Positions 1 through 7,848 of a DNA stretch of 10,155 nt are shown piece after piece. This DNA is from Planctomycetaceae bacterium (GTDB lineage Bacteria; Planctomycetota; Planctomycetia; Pirellulales; UBA1268). Position 1 is the stretch's first letter. The number at the start of each line of letters is the position of its first letter. Under the pieces are notes generated by a model. It saw only the letters and a program-made list of their open reading frames with translations. It was not told the origin of the DNA and ran no database searches. The position numbers and the translations under genes are program-made. The stretch is from contig SIAG01000123.1 of NCBI GenBank assembly GCA_009691925.1, forward strand, positions 1-10,155, written 5' to 3'.

Positions 1-1647
1 CGCAGTGCCGCCGCCGGGAAGGAGCCGAGGGGGCTGGCCGACGACAAGCCCGTGCCACTGACGCGAGCGGTGGCGAGCTTCGAGCAGTCGGTGGTTGGCG
101 ACATCACACCGGCGGGGAAGTGGCTGGCGGCCTATGCAATCGACGGCCGCCACAGCGGCGACAACGTCGGCTGGGCGATCCACGAGGAGGTGGGCCGCGA
201 CCAGTGGCTCATCGTCCGCGCCGACACGCCGGTCGGGATTCCCGCCGACACGCTCCTGGTGGTCACGATCGAGCAGCACCATCCGGTCGGCTTTCAGCTC
301 GGGCGGTTTCGCCTCGCGGTGGCGGCCGAGCCGACCGACGATCCCGGCCCCGGCCTCCTCCCGGAGCCGGTCCGGATCGCCAGTGGCAAGCCCGTGGCCG
401 AGCGGTCGGCCGAGGAGACGGCGCTCCTGCTCGAGCGTTTCCGGACGAGTGCCCCCGAGCTCTCCGGCCAGCGCGAAGCGCTCGCCGCGGCGCAGCGGGC
501 CCGCAAGGACTTCGTCGATCGCCTCCCGTACATCCCGGTGACGGTGGCCGTCGAGCCGCGCCCGGTGCGGATCCTTCCCCGCGGGAATTGGATGGATCGT
601 TCCGGCGACGTCGTGGTGCCTGCCGCGCCGGCCTTCCTCCCCGCAGCGGCGGGCGCTGCCGCAGCCGCGCCCTCTCCACGCTCCACCCGCCTCGATCTCG
701 CCGCGTGGATGACCGCGCCTGCCAATCCCCTCGTCGCGCGCGTCCTTGCCAACCGGCTGTGGGCGATCTGCTTCGGCCAAGGGCTCTCCCGACGGCTCGA
801 CGACCATGGCGCCCAGGGGGAGTCGCCGAGCCATCCCGAGCTCCTCGACTGGCTCGCCTGCCAGCTGCGGGATGGGACCGCGCAGCCTCCGGGCACCCCC
901 TGGAACCTCCGCGCGGTTCTCCGGGAGATCGTCACCAGCCGGGCCTACCGTCAAAGCAGCACCGCACCGCGCGAGGCGATCGAGCGCGATCCGGAGAATC
1001 GGCTTCTCGCCCGGCAGAACCGGCTCCGGGTCGAGGCGGAGATGGTCCGCGACACGGCGCTGTCGGCGGCGGGATTGCTCGTGCGCACGGTGGGGGGCCC
1101 GAGCGTGAAGCCCTACCAGCCGGAGGGCTACTGGGATTATCTGAACTTCCCGCAGCGCACCTGGCAGACCGACCAGGGGGAGAGCCTCTACCGGCGCGGC
1201 CTCTACACCCACTGGCAGCGGCAATACCTCCATCCGGCGCTGATGGTCTTCGATGCCCCCAGCCGGGAGGAATGCACCGCGCGCCGCCCCCGGTCGAATA
1301 CGCCACTCCAGGCCCTCGTGCTCTTGAACGACCCGGAATATGTCGAGGCAGCGCGGGCCCTGGCGACCAAGGCGATGGCCGAGGCGGGGCCCGAGCCGCT
1401 CGCGCGGGCACGCTTCCTCCTCCGTCGCGCCGTGGGGCGGATTCCCACCGAGCAGGAAGTGGCGGTCGTCGCGGAGCTGGCGACGGCCGAACGGGCCCGG
1501 TTTGCCGCCGATCCCGGGGCGGCTCAAAAGCTCCTCTCGATCGGTGCCCACTCGGTGCCGGCAGGTCTCGATCCGATCGAGCTTGCCGCCTGGACGACCG
1601 CCGCCCGGGCCGTGCTCAACATGCAGGAAACGTACACCAGGAACTAA
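1..1647 (+). CDS. PSD1 / DUF1553 planctomycete protein, C-terminal part (5'-truncated by window edge)
   Basis: The reading frame is open from base 1, giving 548 codons and a TAA stop; the true start lies outside the window. First comes a middle region with the pattern found between DUF1549 and DUF1553, ending in the typical HPVGFQLGRFRLAVA stretch (about bases 274-330). DUF1553 then shows VRILPRGNW (about 565-591), LVARVLANRLW, GESPSHPELLDWL, TSRAYRQSS, GGPSVKPYQPEGYW, FDAPSREECTARR and SNTPLQALVLLNDPEYVEAA, and the usual LNMQETYTR ending. The missing N-terminus would normally hold a signal peptide, a cytochrome c-like PSCyt1 domain and PSCyt2/DUF1549. The family's biochemical role is not established; it is usually annotated as a secreted cytochrome-like protein and is often linked to polysaccharide or sulfatase loci. 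Its partner DUF1501 gene follows directly. An Ala/Pro-rich stretch at about 619-687 replaces the usual short linker before DUF1553. Family assignment is secure, function is not. Confidence 0.93.
   Translation, partial: RSAAAGKEPRGLADDKPVPLTRAVASFEQSVVGDITPAGKWLAAYAIDGRHSGDNVGWAIHEEVGRDQWLIVRADTPVGIPADTLLVVTIEQHHPVGFQLGRFRLAVAAEPTDDPGPGLLPEPVRIASGKPVAERSAEETALLLERFRTSAPELSGQREALAAAQRARKDFVDRLPYIPVTVAVEPRPVRILPRGNWMDRSGDVVVPAAPAFLPAAAGAAAAAPSPRSTRLDLAAWMTAPANPLVARVLANRLWAICFGQGLSRRLDDHGAQGESPSHPELLDWLACQLRDGTAQPPGTPWNLRAVLREIVTSRAYRQSSTAPREAIERDPENRLLARQNRLRVEAEMVRDTALSAAGLLVRTVGGPSVKPYQPEGYWDYLNFPQRTWQTDQGESLYRRGLYTHWQRQYLHPALMVFDAPSREECTARRPRSNTPLQALVLLNDPEYVEAARALATKAMAEAGPEPLARARFLLRRAVGRIPTEQEVAVVAELATAERARFAADPGAAQKLLSIGAHSVPAGLDPIELAAWTTAARAVLNMQETYTRN
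1639..1642 (+). promoter_or_regulatory. Ribosome binding site deciding the DUF1501 start
   Basis: AGGA lies 9 bases upstream of the GTG at 1652, inside the last codons of the PSD1 gene. It supports GTG 1652 over in-frame starts further upstream, which would lie inside the PSD1 coding region. It also implies translation closely linked to the upstream gene. Confidence 0.55.
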
Positions 1648-1651
1648 CACC

Positions 1652-3112
1652 GTGAGCCCCTTCGATCCGCGATCCGGCTACCTCCCGGCAGGGCTCGACC
1701 CGGCCCGGCGTGCGTTCCTCGCCCGCGCCGCCGGCGGCCTCGGGCCCCTCGCCCTCGGCTCCCTCCTCGGGGGCCGGAGGGAGGCCCAAGCATCCCCTCC
1801 GATAGGGGAAGATCTGGCCCAGTGGCCGGGGGTGATCCGGCCGTACCATGTGCCGCCGCGGGCGAAGCGGGTGATCTGGCTCTACATGGCCGGCGGTATG
1901 ACCCACCTCGACACCTTCGACCACAAGCCGAAGCTCGCCGCCATGAATGGCGAGCCGATGCCCGAGAGCTTCACCAAGGGGCAGCAGATCGCCCAGCTCC
2001 AGGGGCAGGCGCTGAAGTGCCTCGGACCCCAGCACCCTTTCCAGCGCTCGGGAAACAGCGGCCAGGAGATCAGCACGATCTTTCCGGAGATCTCGGCGCG
2101 GATCGCCGACCGGATCGCGATTGTGAAGAGCCTCCACACCGAGGCGATCAACCACGATCCTGCCCACACCTTCATGAACACCGGCGCCATGGTGCCGGGG
2201 CGGCCGGCAGCGGGGAGCTGGCTATGGTATGGCCTCGGTTGCGACGCCCACGATCTCCCCGGCTTCATCGTCATGGTGAGCACGGGCAACTATGGCCAGC
2301 GGCAGCCGATCGCCGCGCGGCAGTGGCATTCGGGCCTCCTCCCCAGCCGGTTCCAGGGGGTCGAGTTCCGTTCCAAGGGAGACGCCGTCCTGTACGTCAA
2401 GCCGCCAGTCGGGCTCGACGGCCAGCGCGCGGTAGTCGACGCGGTCACGAAGCTCGACGGCCTCCACAACGAGGTCGTCGACGATCCGGAGATCGCTGCC
2501 AGGCTCGCGCAGTACGAGCTCGCCTTCCGGATGCAGTCGAGCGTGCCGGGGCTCCTCGATCTCTCCGATGAGACAGCCGAGACGTTCGAGCTCTACGGCA
2601 CGAAGGGGGGCGACGGATCGTTCGCCTCCAACTGCCTCCTCGCCCGGCGGCTTGCCGAGCGGGGCGTCCGTTTCATCCAGCTCTATCACCGCGACTGGGA
2701 TCATCACGGTGCTGTCCAGGAGCATGTGAAGGGAACGGCGGCGGAGGTCGATCGGGGCGCCGCGGCGCTCGTCGAGGATCTGGCCCGGCGGGGGATGCTC
2801 GACGAGACGCTCGTCGTCTTCGGGACGGAGTTCGGGCGGACGCCGATGGCCCAGGGGAACGGCCGCGACCACCACATGAAAGCGTTTTCGATGTGGCTGG
2901 CCGGTGGCGGGATCAAGGGAGGAATCAGCCACGGCGCCACCGACGACCTCGGCTACGGCGTCGTCGAGAACCCTGTCACGGTCCACGACCTCCACGCCAC
3001 GCTCCTCCACCTCCTCGGCATCGACCACCTCCGGCTCACGATCCGCTCCCAGGGGCGCGACTTCCGCCTCACCGACGTCCATGGCCACGTGATCGGCGAT
3101 CTCCTCGCCTAG
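1652..3112 (+). CDS. DUF1501 domain protein with Tat signal
   Basis: This 486-residue protein belongs to the DUF1501 family, whose fold is related to sulfatases and alkaline phosphatases and whose substrate is unknown. I chose GTG 1652 because an AGGA site precedes it and because the protein then begins with a twin-arginine leader: R19-R20 in ARRAFLARAAGG, followed by a hydrophobic Gly/Ala/Leu stretch to about residue 41. That suggests export in a folded state. DUF1501 hallmarks follow: VIWLYMAGGMTHLDTFDHKP (about 74-92), a YGLGCDAHDLPGFIVM-type segment, and GTEFGRTPMAQGNGRDHH (391-408) with candidate metal or active-site Glu, Asp and His residues. Length is normal for the family. It starts 4 bases after the PSD1 stop, the standard planctomycete two-gene arrangement, so the two proteins probably act together in the periplasm. 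The C-terminus is intact and ends 22 bases from the convergent hydrolase gene. Confidence 0.93.
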   Translation: MSPFDPRSGYLPAGLDPARRAFLARAAGGLGPLALGSLLGGRREAQASPPIGEDLAQWPGVIRPYHVPPRAKRVIWLYMAGGMTHLDTFDHKPKLAAMNGEPMPESFTKGQQIAQLQGQALKCLGPQHPFQRSGNSGQEISTIFPEISARIADRIAIVKSLHTEAINHDPAHTFMNTGAMVPGRPAAGSWLWYGLGCDAHDLPGFIVMVSTGNYGQRQPIAARQWHSGLLPSRFQGVEFRSKGDAVLYVKPPVGLDGQRAVVDAVTKLDGLHNEVVDDPEIAARLAQYELAFRMQSSVPGLLDLSDETAETFELYGTKGGDGSFASNCLLARRLAERGVRFIQLYHRDWDHHGAVQEHVKGTAAEVDRGAAALVEDLARRGMLDETLVVFGTEFGRTPMAQGNGRDHHMKAFSMWLAGGGIKGGISHGATDDLGYGVVENPVTVHDLHATLLHLLGIDHLRLTIRSQGRDFRLTDVHGHVIGDLLA

Positions 3113-3134
3113 CAGCGGGGGCCAGCGGCGCGGT

Positions 3135-4604
3135 TTAGCGGGGTGGCTGGGCGACCGAGTCGAGAAATCGGAAGACGTCGTCGAGGGCTGCCTGGACAAT
3201 CACCATGTGCTCGACGTCGGGGTATTCCCGGAAGTCGACCGTGGCCCCTGCCGCTTCGAGGCGCTTGGCCAGGGCCGCCGCGCCGGGGCGGCCGAAGTCG
3301 GCGGCCCCCGCCGCGACCAACCAGGGAACGCGCTTCGCTTTCTCCCCCGCTGGCGCCGCCGCGCCACCGCCGAGCGCGACCGCGGCGGCCACTCCCTCGG
3401 GATGGAGCCCCACCTGCTTCGCCACCTGCCCGGCCCCCATCGAATGGCCGACGAGGAACACCCGCGACGAGTCAATCTCGAACGAATCCCCGAGGAGGTC
3501 GAGCATCTCCTCGACGTCGAGCGCGAGGCCGAACAGGCCCTGGCGCGGAGCGACGACGAGCCAGCCACGCTCGATCCCGAGGGCGGCCGCGCGGCCGGCG
3601 CCGCAGGTGTCGAAGAACATGTTCTCGCTGCCGCCGGCGCCGTGGTGGAGAAAGAGCACCGGGAGGGGGCCGGCGGCGTCGGCCGGCGCCCGCAATCGCA
3701 CCGGCACCTCACCGCGGCCGGTGGAGAGCGTGAGCCATAAGTCGCCGTTTTGCGCAGCTTCCCGAATCGTGTCGGCCTGGAGTGGAGCACCGGCCCGCAG
3801 TCCTTCGGCGAAGCAGAGGAGCCTGGCGGCGGGGAAATCGGTCTCCTGCCCGCGCCCAGCCTCCAGGGCTGCCAACAGCGGGAGGAGCGCGGCGACGGTC
3901 GCGCGGACGGTCGGCGGCGTCGCTTCGGGCCAGGTATTCGCCGCGGCAGCGAGGGCGTCGAGTCGTTCGCGGAGCCGCTCGACCCGCGACAGCCCGATCC
4001 GGGCGATCTCGATCGGCTGCGGCTCGTTGAGCCATTCGACGACGAGTGTTAGATCCCCTGCCGGAAGTGGGCCGGTCTGCCACTGGATCGTGCCGCCGGT
4101 CTCGGCCCAGTCGCCCTGCCGCTGGGCGCGCGTCTCCCCGGCGCCATCGACGATCGAGAGCCGCAGCCGGGCCGGTGCTCCCCCGGCGGCGTCCTGCTCC
4201 GTCTTGTAGAAAGTCGCAAACGTCACCGCGAGTGTTTCCGCCGTCGTGTCGGCCAGAACCGGTGTCGCGGTCACGGCGGTGGCGATCGCCGCGCGCTCGG
4301 CGGTGTTGGGGGCTTCCCAGGAGCGGACCGTGAACCAGGCCTCGTCGAGGTGACTGGCGGCGGCCTGAAGCTCGAGCGTGAAGAAGCTCCGCACCGCCGC
4401 TGTCATCGGCTCAACAGCAGCGGCCCGCCGCGGTGCATCAGCCTCCTGCCAGGCGATCTCGAAGCGGCGGAGTCGCTTGCCGAGCTCAGCGCGGGGCGTC
4501 TCGGCACGAGCCGGAGTCGAGAAGGTGGGGCTGACAAGGGCTGCCGCCAGCGCCGCGGCGGTCAGCCCGATCACCCGGCGAATGGACGAGGGGGGCGGAA
4601 TCAT
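3135..4604 (-). CDS. Secreted alpha/beta-hydrolase (esterase/PHB depolymerase-like)
   Basis: This 489-residue protein begins with a Sec-type signal peptide: Arg-Arg near residue 10, a hydrophobic Ala/Leu core, and a likely cut after about residue 34 (PARA-ET). Residues 35 to about 290 form an Ala/Leu/Glu-rich region I do not recognise. The hydrolase domain follows, with VLFLHHGAGGSENMFF (oxyanion-hole type HHG), a nucleophile elbow GHSMG with Ser388, a likely acid at Asp436 in GAADFGRPG, and His466 in DVEHMV. The order and spacing fit a Ser-Asp-His triad of the esterase/dienelactone hydrolase/prolyl oligopeptidase-like group. The substrate cannot be read from sequence; an ester, polyester or peptide is possible. 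The ATG overlaps the stop of the upstream GYF_2-RDD gene (ATGA), so the two are probably translationally coupled in one operon. The hydrolase assignment is strong, the exact family is uncertain. Confidence 0.85.
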   Translation of the reverse strand: MIPPPSSIRRVIGLTAAALAAALVSPTFSTPARAETPRAELGKRLRRFEIAWQEADAPRRAAAVEPMTAAVRSFFTLELQAAASHLDEAWFTVRSWEAPNTAERAAIATAVTATPVLADTTAETLAVTFATFYKTEQDAAGGAPARLRLSIVDGAGETRAQRQGDWAETGGTIQWQTGPLPAGDLTLVVEWLNEPQPIEIARIGLSRVERLRERLDALAAAANTWPEATPPTVRATVAALLPLLAALEAGRGQETDFPAARLLCFAEGLRAGAPLQADTIREAAQNGDLWLTLSTGRGEVPVRLRAPADAAGPLPVLFLHHGAGGSENMFFDTCGAGRAAALGIERGWLVVAPRQGLFGLALDVEEMLDLLGDSFEIDSSRVFLVGHSMGAGQVAKQVGLHPEGVAAAVALGGGAAAPAGEKAKRVPWLVAAGAADFGRPGAAALAKRLEAAGATVDFREYPDVEHMVIVQAALDDVFRFLDSVAQPPR

Positions 4605-5392
4605 GTCTTCACGACGACCGTGCCGGAAATGAGATCATGGAGCGTCTGTTTCCGTTTCGTGACGAACGAGAGCAGGATGCCTGCAAACAGGAAAAACGAA
4701 AACGGGCGGATGAACTGCCGGAGCATGGCCCTACCGATGCCGACCCTGCGCCCTTCGACGTCGGTCACGCGGATCGACATCGCACGCTTTCCGAACGTCG
4801 CTCCTTGGCGACCTGAATCCAGCAGGGTCCCATAGACGAACGCCGTGAGCCAGACTATCCCCTGGATCATCAACGCGCCTTCGGACTGTTGGCTCTTGTC
4901 CGTGATGTCGATCAGTTTCGATGCGAAACAGAGAACGATCAACGGTGTCGCGAAGATCGCCGACACGAAATTGTCGATGACCGCACCACCGACACGCTGG
5001 CCGAAGTCGGCGTACTCGAGTTGTCGGCTCGCCTTCTTGATCGGCGTGTAGCCAGAGGTGGCCGGAGGCTCAGCCGGCTTCGACGGCGGCGGCTCCTCCG
5101 GCGTCGGCACGTAGGCCGGCATCTCGAACCCGGAGAATGCGGCAGTTGGATCGTCGCTGTCGGGGGCCGCGAGGGGATTGTCGAAGGCCGGCGGCGGGGG
5201 GGCGAGGCTTGCGGGTGCGGCGGCGACGAACAGCCCCTTCGCCGACGAGCAGGGCACCCACTTCTCCATCCCCTCTTTCCAGAGTTTGTCGGTGCGGTCA
5301 ATCTTCCCCGTGGCAGCGAGCTTCCTCAGTTGCTCGTTGGTGAAGGGGCCATGTTTCTTTCCACCCTTCCCGACGTACCATTGGTCGGCCAT
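4601..5392 (-). CDS. GYF_2 and RDD domain membrane protein
   Basis: This 263-residue protein has a GYF_2 domain at residues 4-55 (WYVGKGGKKHGPF, then TDKLWKEGMEKWVPCSS), a Pro/Ala-rich acidic linker to about 120, and an RDD domain from Tyr127 (YADFGQRVGGAVIDNFV). Hydrophobic segments at about 138-160, 173-192 and 228-245 give three likely membrane helices. The conserved GATFGKRAMSIRV turn (198-210) and the final TLHDLISGTVVV match RDD proteins. GYF_2 modules are thought to bind partner peptides; RDD proteins are integral membrane proteins with suggested transport or stress roles, and no specific function is known here. I chose the ATG at 5392 because GYF_2 starts at once and a GGGGGGAG site lies about 10 bases upstream. 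A longer in-frame reading would run into the divergent DUF1080 gene. The downstream hydrolase overlaps its stop by 4 bases. Confidence 0.88.
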   Translation of the reverse strand: MADQWYVGKGGKKHGPFTNEQLRKLAATGKIDRTDKLWKEGMEKWVPCSSAKGLFVAAAPASLAPPPPAFDNPLAAPDSDDPTAAFSGFEMPAYVPTPEEPPPSKPAEPPATSGYTPIKKASRQLEYADFGQRVGGAVIDNFVSAIFATPLIVLCFASKLIDITDKSQQSEGALMIQGIVWLTAFVYGTLLDSGRQGATFGKRAMSIRVTDVEGRRVGIGRAMLRQFIRPFSFFLFAGILLSFVTKRKQTLHDLISGTVVVKT

Positions 5393-5441
5393 CGCTCGTT
5401 CGCTCCCCCCCATAACGAGATCGTCCCCTCCGCCGGGTGCC

Positions 5442-5470
5442 ATCGTTCGACAATCCCCGATCGATGTCAA
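5442..5470 (-). promoter_or_regulatory. Predicted sigma70-type promoter of the GYF_2-RDD/hydrolase operon
   Basis: On the minus strand a perfect TTGACA (-35, bases 5470-5465) is followed by a 17-base spacer and AACGAT (-10, bases 5447-5442), which keeps the important second A and last T of TATAAT. This would place the transcript start near 5435, with a 5' leader of about 43 bases before the ATG at 5392. It sits in the 154-base gap between two divergent genes, the expected location. The -10 match is only 3 of 6, and planctomycete promoters are poorly defined, so this is a prediction. Confidence 0.42.
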
Positions 5471-5532
5471 GATTCTGGTTCGCGAGGGGGCCATTTTTTC
5501 CGCCGTCACTGCCTGCTTTTTCTCACCCTGAT

Positions 5533-5537
5533 GGAGG
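5533..5537 (+). promoter_or_regulatory. Strong ribosome binding site of the DUF1080 gene
   Basis: GGAGG lies 9 bases before the ATG at 5547 and supports that start, which also opens directly into a signal peptide. I found no convincing plus-strand -35/-10 pair in the rest of the 5393-5546 gap. Confidence 0.6.
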
Positions 5538-5546
5538 CTGGATCGA

Positions 5547-6308
5547 ATGTCGACCCGTTTCATCCGGCTTGTCGGCACAGCCGTGCTCGGCCTCGGCTTG
5601 GCGGCAGTGGGCCCTTTTGCAAGCCACCGATCGGCCCGGGGCGACGACTTCGCGCCGCGGCAGGAGCGGCTGCCGGTCGAAGCACCGGCCGGGGCCGTCG
5701 TTGTTCTCGGGGCGGGGATCGAGCCGCGGTTGGTGGGAATGGATGGCGGGCCGACCGACTGGCAACACGACGGCGACGCGCTCGTCGTCACCCGCACCGA
5801 GGGGCATGCCAATCATGTCCATTCGATCGATACCTTCGAAGACGCCGATCTCCACGCCGAGTTCGTCGTCGATCCGCAGGCCCACGGCAACAGTGGCCTC
5901 TATTTCCACGGCTGGTTCGAGATGCAGATCTACGACTCGGCCGGCGTCGATCCGGTCACCGACCAAGACGAAGGGAGCCTCTACCGCTTCGCCCAGCCGC
6001 TGGTGAATGCCGCCCGTCCGGCTGGTCAGTGGCAGGTCTACGACATCCGCTACACCGCCCCACGCCGCGCCGCCGACGGGAAGGTGACGCGGCCCGGGTC
6101 GATGATTGCCTGGCTCAACGGGCAGAAGGTCCAGGATGGCGTCGAATTCGATGAGCCGCGATCCCCCTACATCCCCTACAAATATGGCGTCACCGACCAT
6201 CTGCGGGGCGTGGAGAAGACGCTCCTTGAGACCGGTCGCGGGCCGCTCTTCCTCCAGGATCACGGCAGCCCGACACGCTTTCGCAACATCTGGTTCGTGA
6301 GACGCTAA
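5547..6308 (+). CDS. DUF1080 (3-keto-disaccharide hydrolase-like) secreted protein
   Basis: This 253-residue protein starts with a signal peptide (Arg-rich start, hydrophobic core LVGTAVLGLGLAAVG, likely cleavage around residues 28-33). The rest is one DUF1080 domain, a concanavalin-like jelly roll. Hallmarks are GNSGLYFHGWFEMQIYDS (114-131), GQWQVYDIRYTAP, WLNGQKVQDGVEFDEP and the ending LQDHGSPTRFRNIWF. In some family members hydrolysis of 3-keto-glycosides has been shown, and the family is greatly expanded in planctomycetes; activity of this copy is inferred only from the family. The photolyase gene begins 5 bases after the stop, so they are probably co-transcribed although no functional link is obvious. 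It diverges from the GYF_2-RDD gene. Length and motifs look complete. Confidence 0.9.
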   Translation: MSTRFIRLVGTAVLGLGLAAVGPFASHRSARGDDFAPRQERLPVEAPAGAVVVLGAGIEPRLVGMDGGPTDWQHDGDALVVTRTEGHANHVHSIDTFEDADLHAEFVVDPQAHGNSGLYFHGWFEMQIYDSAGVDPVTDQDEGSLYRFAQPLVNAARPAGQWQVYDIRYTAPRRAADGKVTRPGSMIAWLNGQKVQDGVEFDEPRSPYIPYKYGVTDHLRGVEKTLLETGRGPLFLQDHGSPTRFRNIWFVRR

Positions 6309-6313
6309 CTGCC

Positions 6314-7816
6314 ATGCCGCACGTCACGATTGTCTGGTTTCGCAACGACCTCCGCCTCGACGACCAGCCGAGCTTGCGGGCCGCGGTCGCCCGCGGGGCG
6401 ATTGTGCCCCTCTTCATCCATGCCCCCGAGGAAGAGGCGCCGTGGGAGCCGGGCGGGGCGAGCCGGTGGTGGCTCCACGGGGCACTCGAGCGGTTTGGCG
6501 CGGCGCTTGCGGAGAAGGGGGCGCCGCTCCTGATCCGGCGGGGGCCCTCGCTCGCGACGCTCCTCGCCGTGGCGCGCGAGTACGGCGCCACGCATGTCGC
6601 CTGGAATCGCCGCTACGAGCCGGCCGTGATCGGCCGCGATACGGCCATCAAGGAGGCCCTGAAGCGCGAGGGCCTCGTCGTCGAGAGCTTCAATGGTGGC
6701 CAGCTCTTCGAGCCGGTCCATGTGGCGACGAAGGAGGGGAAGCCCTATCAAGTGTTCACGCCGTTCTGGCGGGCCTTGCTTGCGCGCGACGAACCGGCCG
6801 AGCCGGAAGCCGCGCCAGCGAAACTTCCGGCGGCCCAGCCGGTGGGCAAGACGACCAAGCCCGTGGGCAAAACGATCAAGAGCGTCGCGATCGCCGCTTT
6901 GGACCTTCGTCCCGCAATCGACTGGGCAGCGGGGATGCGCCAGCGGTGGACGCCCGGCGAGGCCGCAGCGGCCCTGCGCCTCGACCGCTTCCTTGAGCAC
7001 CTCGACCGCTACGACACCGATCGCGATCGCCCCGACCACGACGGCACGAGCGCCTTGAGCCCCCACCTCCACTTCGGCGAGATCTCGCCGCGGCGCGTGT
7101 GGCATGCCGTCCGCGCCGCCGTCGGCGGCCGGCCGGCAGCGCAGATTGAGCGTGGCGGCGCCGAGACGTATCTCCGCGAGCTCGGCTGGCGCGAGTTTGC
7201 CACCCATCTCCTCTACCACTTCCCGCATACGCCTGAGCGACCGTTGCGGAGCGACTACGAGCGCTTCCCCTGGGTCGACGATCCTGTCGGCCTGCGGGCG
7301 TGGGAGCGCGGGCAGACCGGCTACCCGGTCGTCGATGCCGGGATGCGGCAGCTGTGGCAGACCGGCTGGATGCACAACCGGGTGCGGATGATCGTGGCGA
7401 GCTTCCTCGTCAAGGATCTGCGCGTCAGTTGGCTCACTGGGGCGCGGTGGTTCTGGGACACGCTCGTCGACGCGAATCTCGCCGCTAACACCCTCGGCTG
7501 GCAGTGGGCCGGTGGGTGTGGCGCCGACGCCGCCCCTTACTTTCGGATCTTCAACCCGCAGACCCAAGGGGAGCGCTTCGATCCCGACGGGTCCTATGTG
7601 CGGAAGTTCGTCCCCGAGCTCAAGGATCTACCGGCCGCCGACATCCATGCCCCCGGGGATGCCGACACGACGACACTCGCCCGGGCCGGGATCAAGCTCG
7701 GCTCGACCTATCCGGAGCAGATCGTTGACCACGCCGAGGCCCGCGTCCTTGCCCTGGCTGCCCTGAAGACCGTCACGGCGGCCAAGGAAAAGCCCGACAA
7801 GCCACGCCCCGGCTAA
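6314..7816 (+). CDS. phrB: Deoxyribodipyrimidine photolyase (CPD, class I type)
   Basis: This 500-residue flavoprotein uses blue light to split cyclobutane pyrimidine dimers in DNA. The N-terminal Rossmann-like antenna domain begins IVWFRNDLRLDDQPSL and runs to about residue 165. A Lys/Pro/Ala linker follows (about 158-190), then the helical FAD-binding domain with SPHLHFGEISPR, YLRELGWREFATHLLY, GYPVVDAGMRQLWQTGWMHN, RMIVASFLVKD and DAAPYFRIFNPQTQG. The electron-transfer tryptophans equivalent to E. coli W382, W359 and W306 are present as W396, W373 and W320, with identical spacing of 23 and 53. The FAD-proximal Asn (E. coli N378) is N392, and W398 matches W384, which contacts the lesion. 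The MTHF-contacting Asn-Glu of E. coli (YEVNE) is not kept (YEPAV here), so the antenna is probably another cofactor or absent. No ribosome binding site precedes ATG 6314; it lies 5 bases after the DUF1080 stop, suggesting translational coupling. Confidence 0.95.
   Translation: MPHVTIVWFRNDLRLDDQPSLRAAVARGAIVPLFIHAPEEEAPWEPGGASRWWLHGALERFGAALAEKGAPLLIRRGPSLATLLAVAREYGATHVAWNRRYEPAVIGRDTAIKEALKREGLVVESFNGGQLFEPVHVATKEGKPYQVFTPFWRALLARDEPAEPEAAPAKLPAAQPVGKTTKPVGKTIKSVAIAALDLRPAIDWAAGMRQRWTPGEAAAALRLDRFLEHLDRYDTDRDRPDHDGTSALSPHLHFGEISPRRVWHAVRAAVGGRPAAQIERGGAETYLRELGWREFATHLLYHFPHTPERPLRSDYERFPWVDDPVGLRAWERGQTGYPVVDAGMRQLWQTGWMHNRVRMIVASFLVKDLRVSWLTGARWFWDTLVDANLAANTLGWQWAGGCGADAAPYFRIFNPQTQGERFDPDGSYVRKFVPELKDLPAADIHAPGDADTTTLARAGIKLGSTYPEQIVDHAEARVLALAALKTVTAAKEKPDKPRPG
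6839..6880 (+). repeat. Two 21-base tandem units in the photolyase linker
   Basis: Two adjacent units differ at 3 of 21 positions and encode PVGKTTK and PVGKTIK (photolyase residues 176-189). They sit in the linker between the antenna and FAD domains, where length varies in the family. Most likely an in-frame tandem duplication giving a basic flexible linker. Confidence 0.75.
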
Positions 7817-7834
7817 CAACTCAACACCATCTTC

Positions 7835-7839
7835 GGGAG
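7835..7839 (+). promoter_or_regulatory. Ribosome binding site of the ATPase-nuclease gene
   Basis: GGGAG lies 9 bases before the ATG at 7849, in the 32-base gap after the photolyase stop. It supports this start, where the ATPase fold begins immediately. No clear promoter of its own is visible in the gap. Confidence 0.5.
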
Positions 7840-7848
7840 CGCCTGACC

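Noticed and set aside
1340..1651. Upstream extension of the DUF1501 reading frame to a start at 1340
   Set aside because: It overlaps the well-supported PSD1 gene by about 300 bases and reads as Arg/Pro/Ser-rich out-of-frame sequence. GTG 1652 has a ribosome binding site and begins a Tat leader.
3113..3134. Shared terminator between the convergent DUF1501 and hydrolase genes
   Set aside because: The 22-base gap is GC-rich but shows no clear stem-loop followed by a T run on either strand.
3143..4333. Several long plus-strand open frames opposite the hydrolase
   Set aside because: They are Arg/Pro/Ser/Ala-rich shadows expected from high-GC coding DNA and lack domain motifs; the minus-strand gene has a signal peptide and a catalytic triad.
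5393..5812. Upstream extension of the GYF_2-RDD frame
   Set aside because: It overlaps the divergent DUF1080 gene and shows no domain; ATG 5392 places the GYF_2 domain at the N-terminus.
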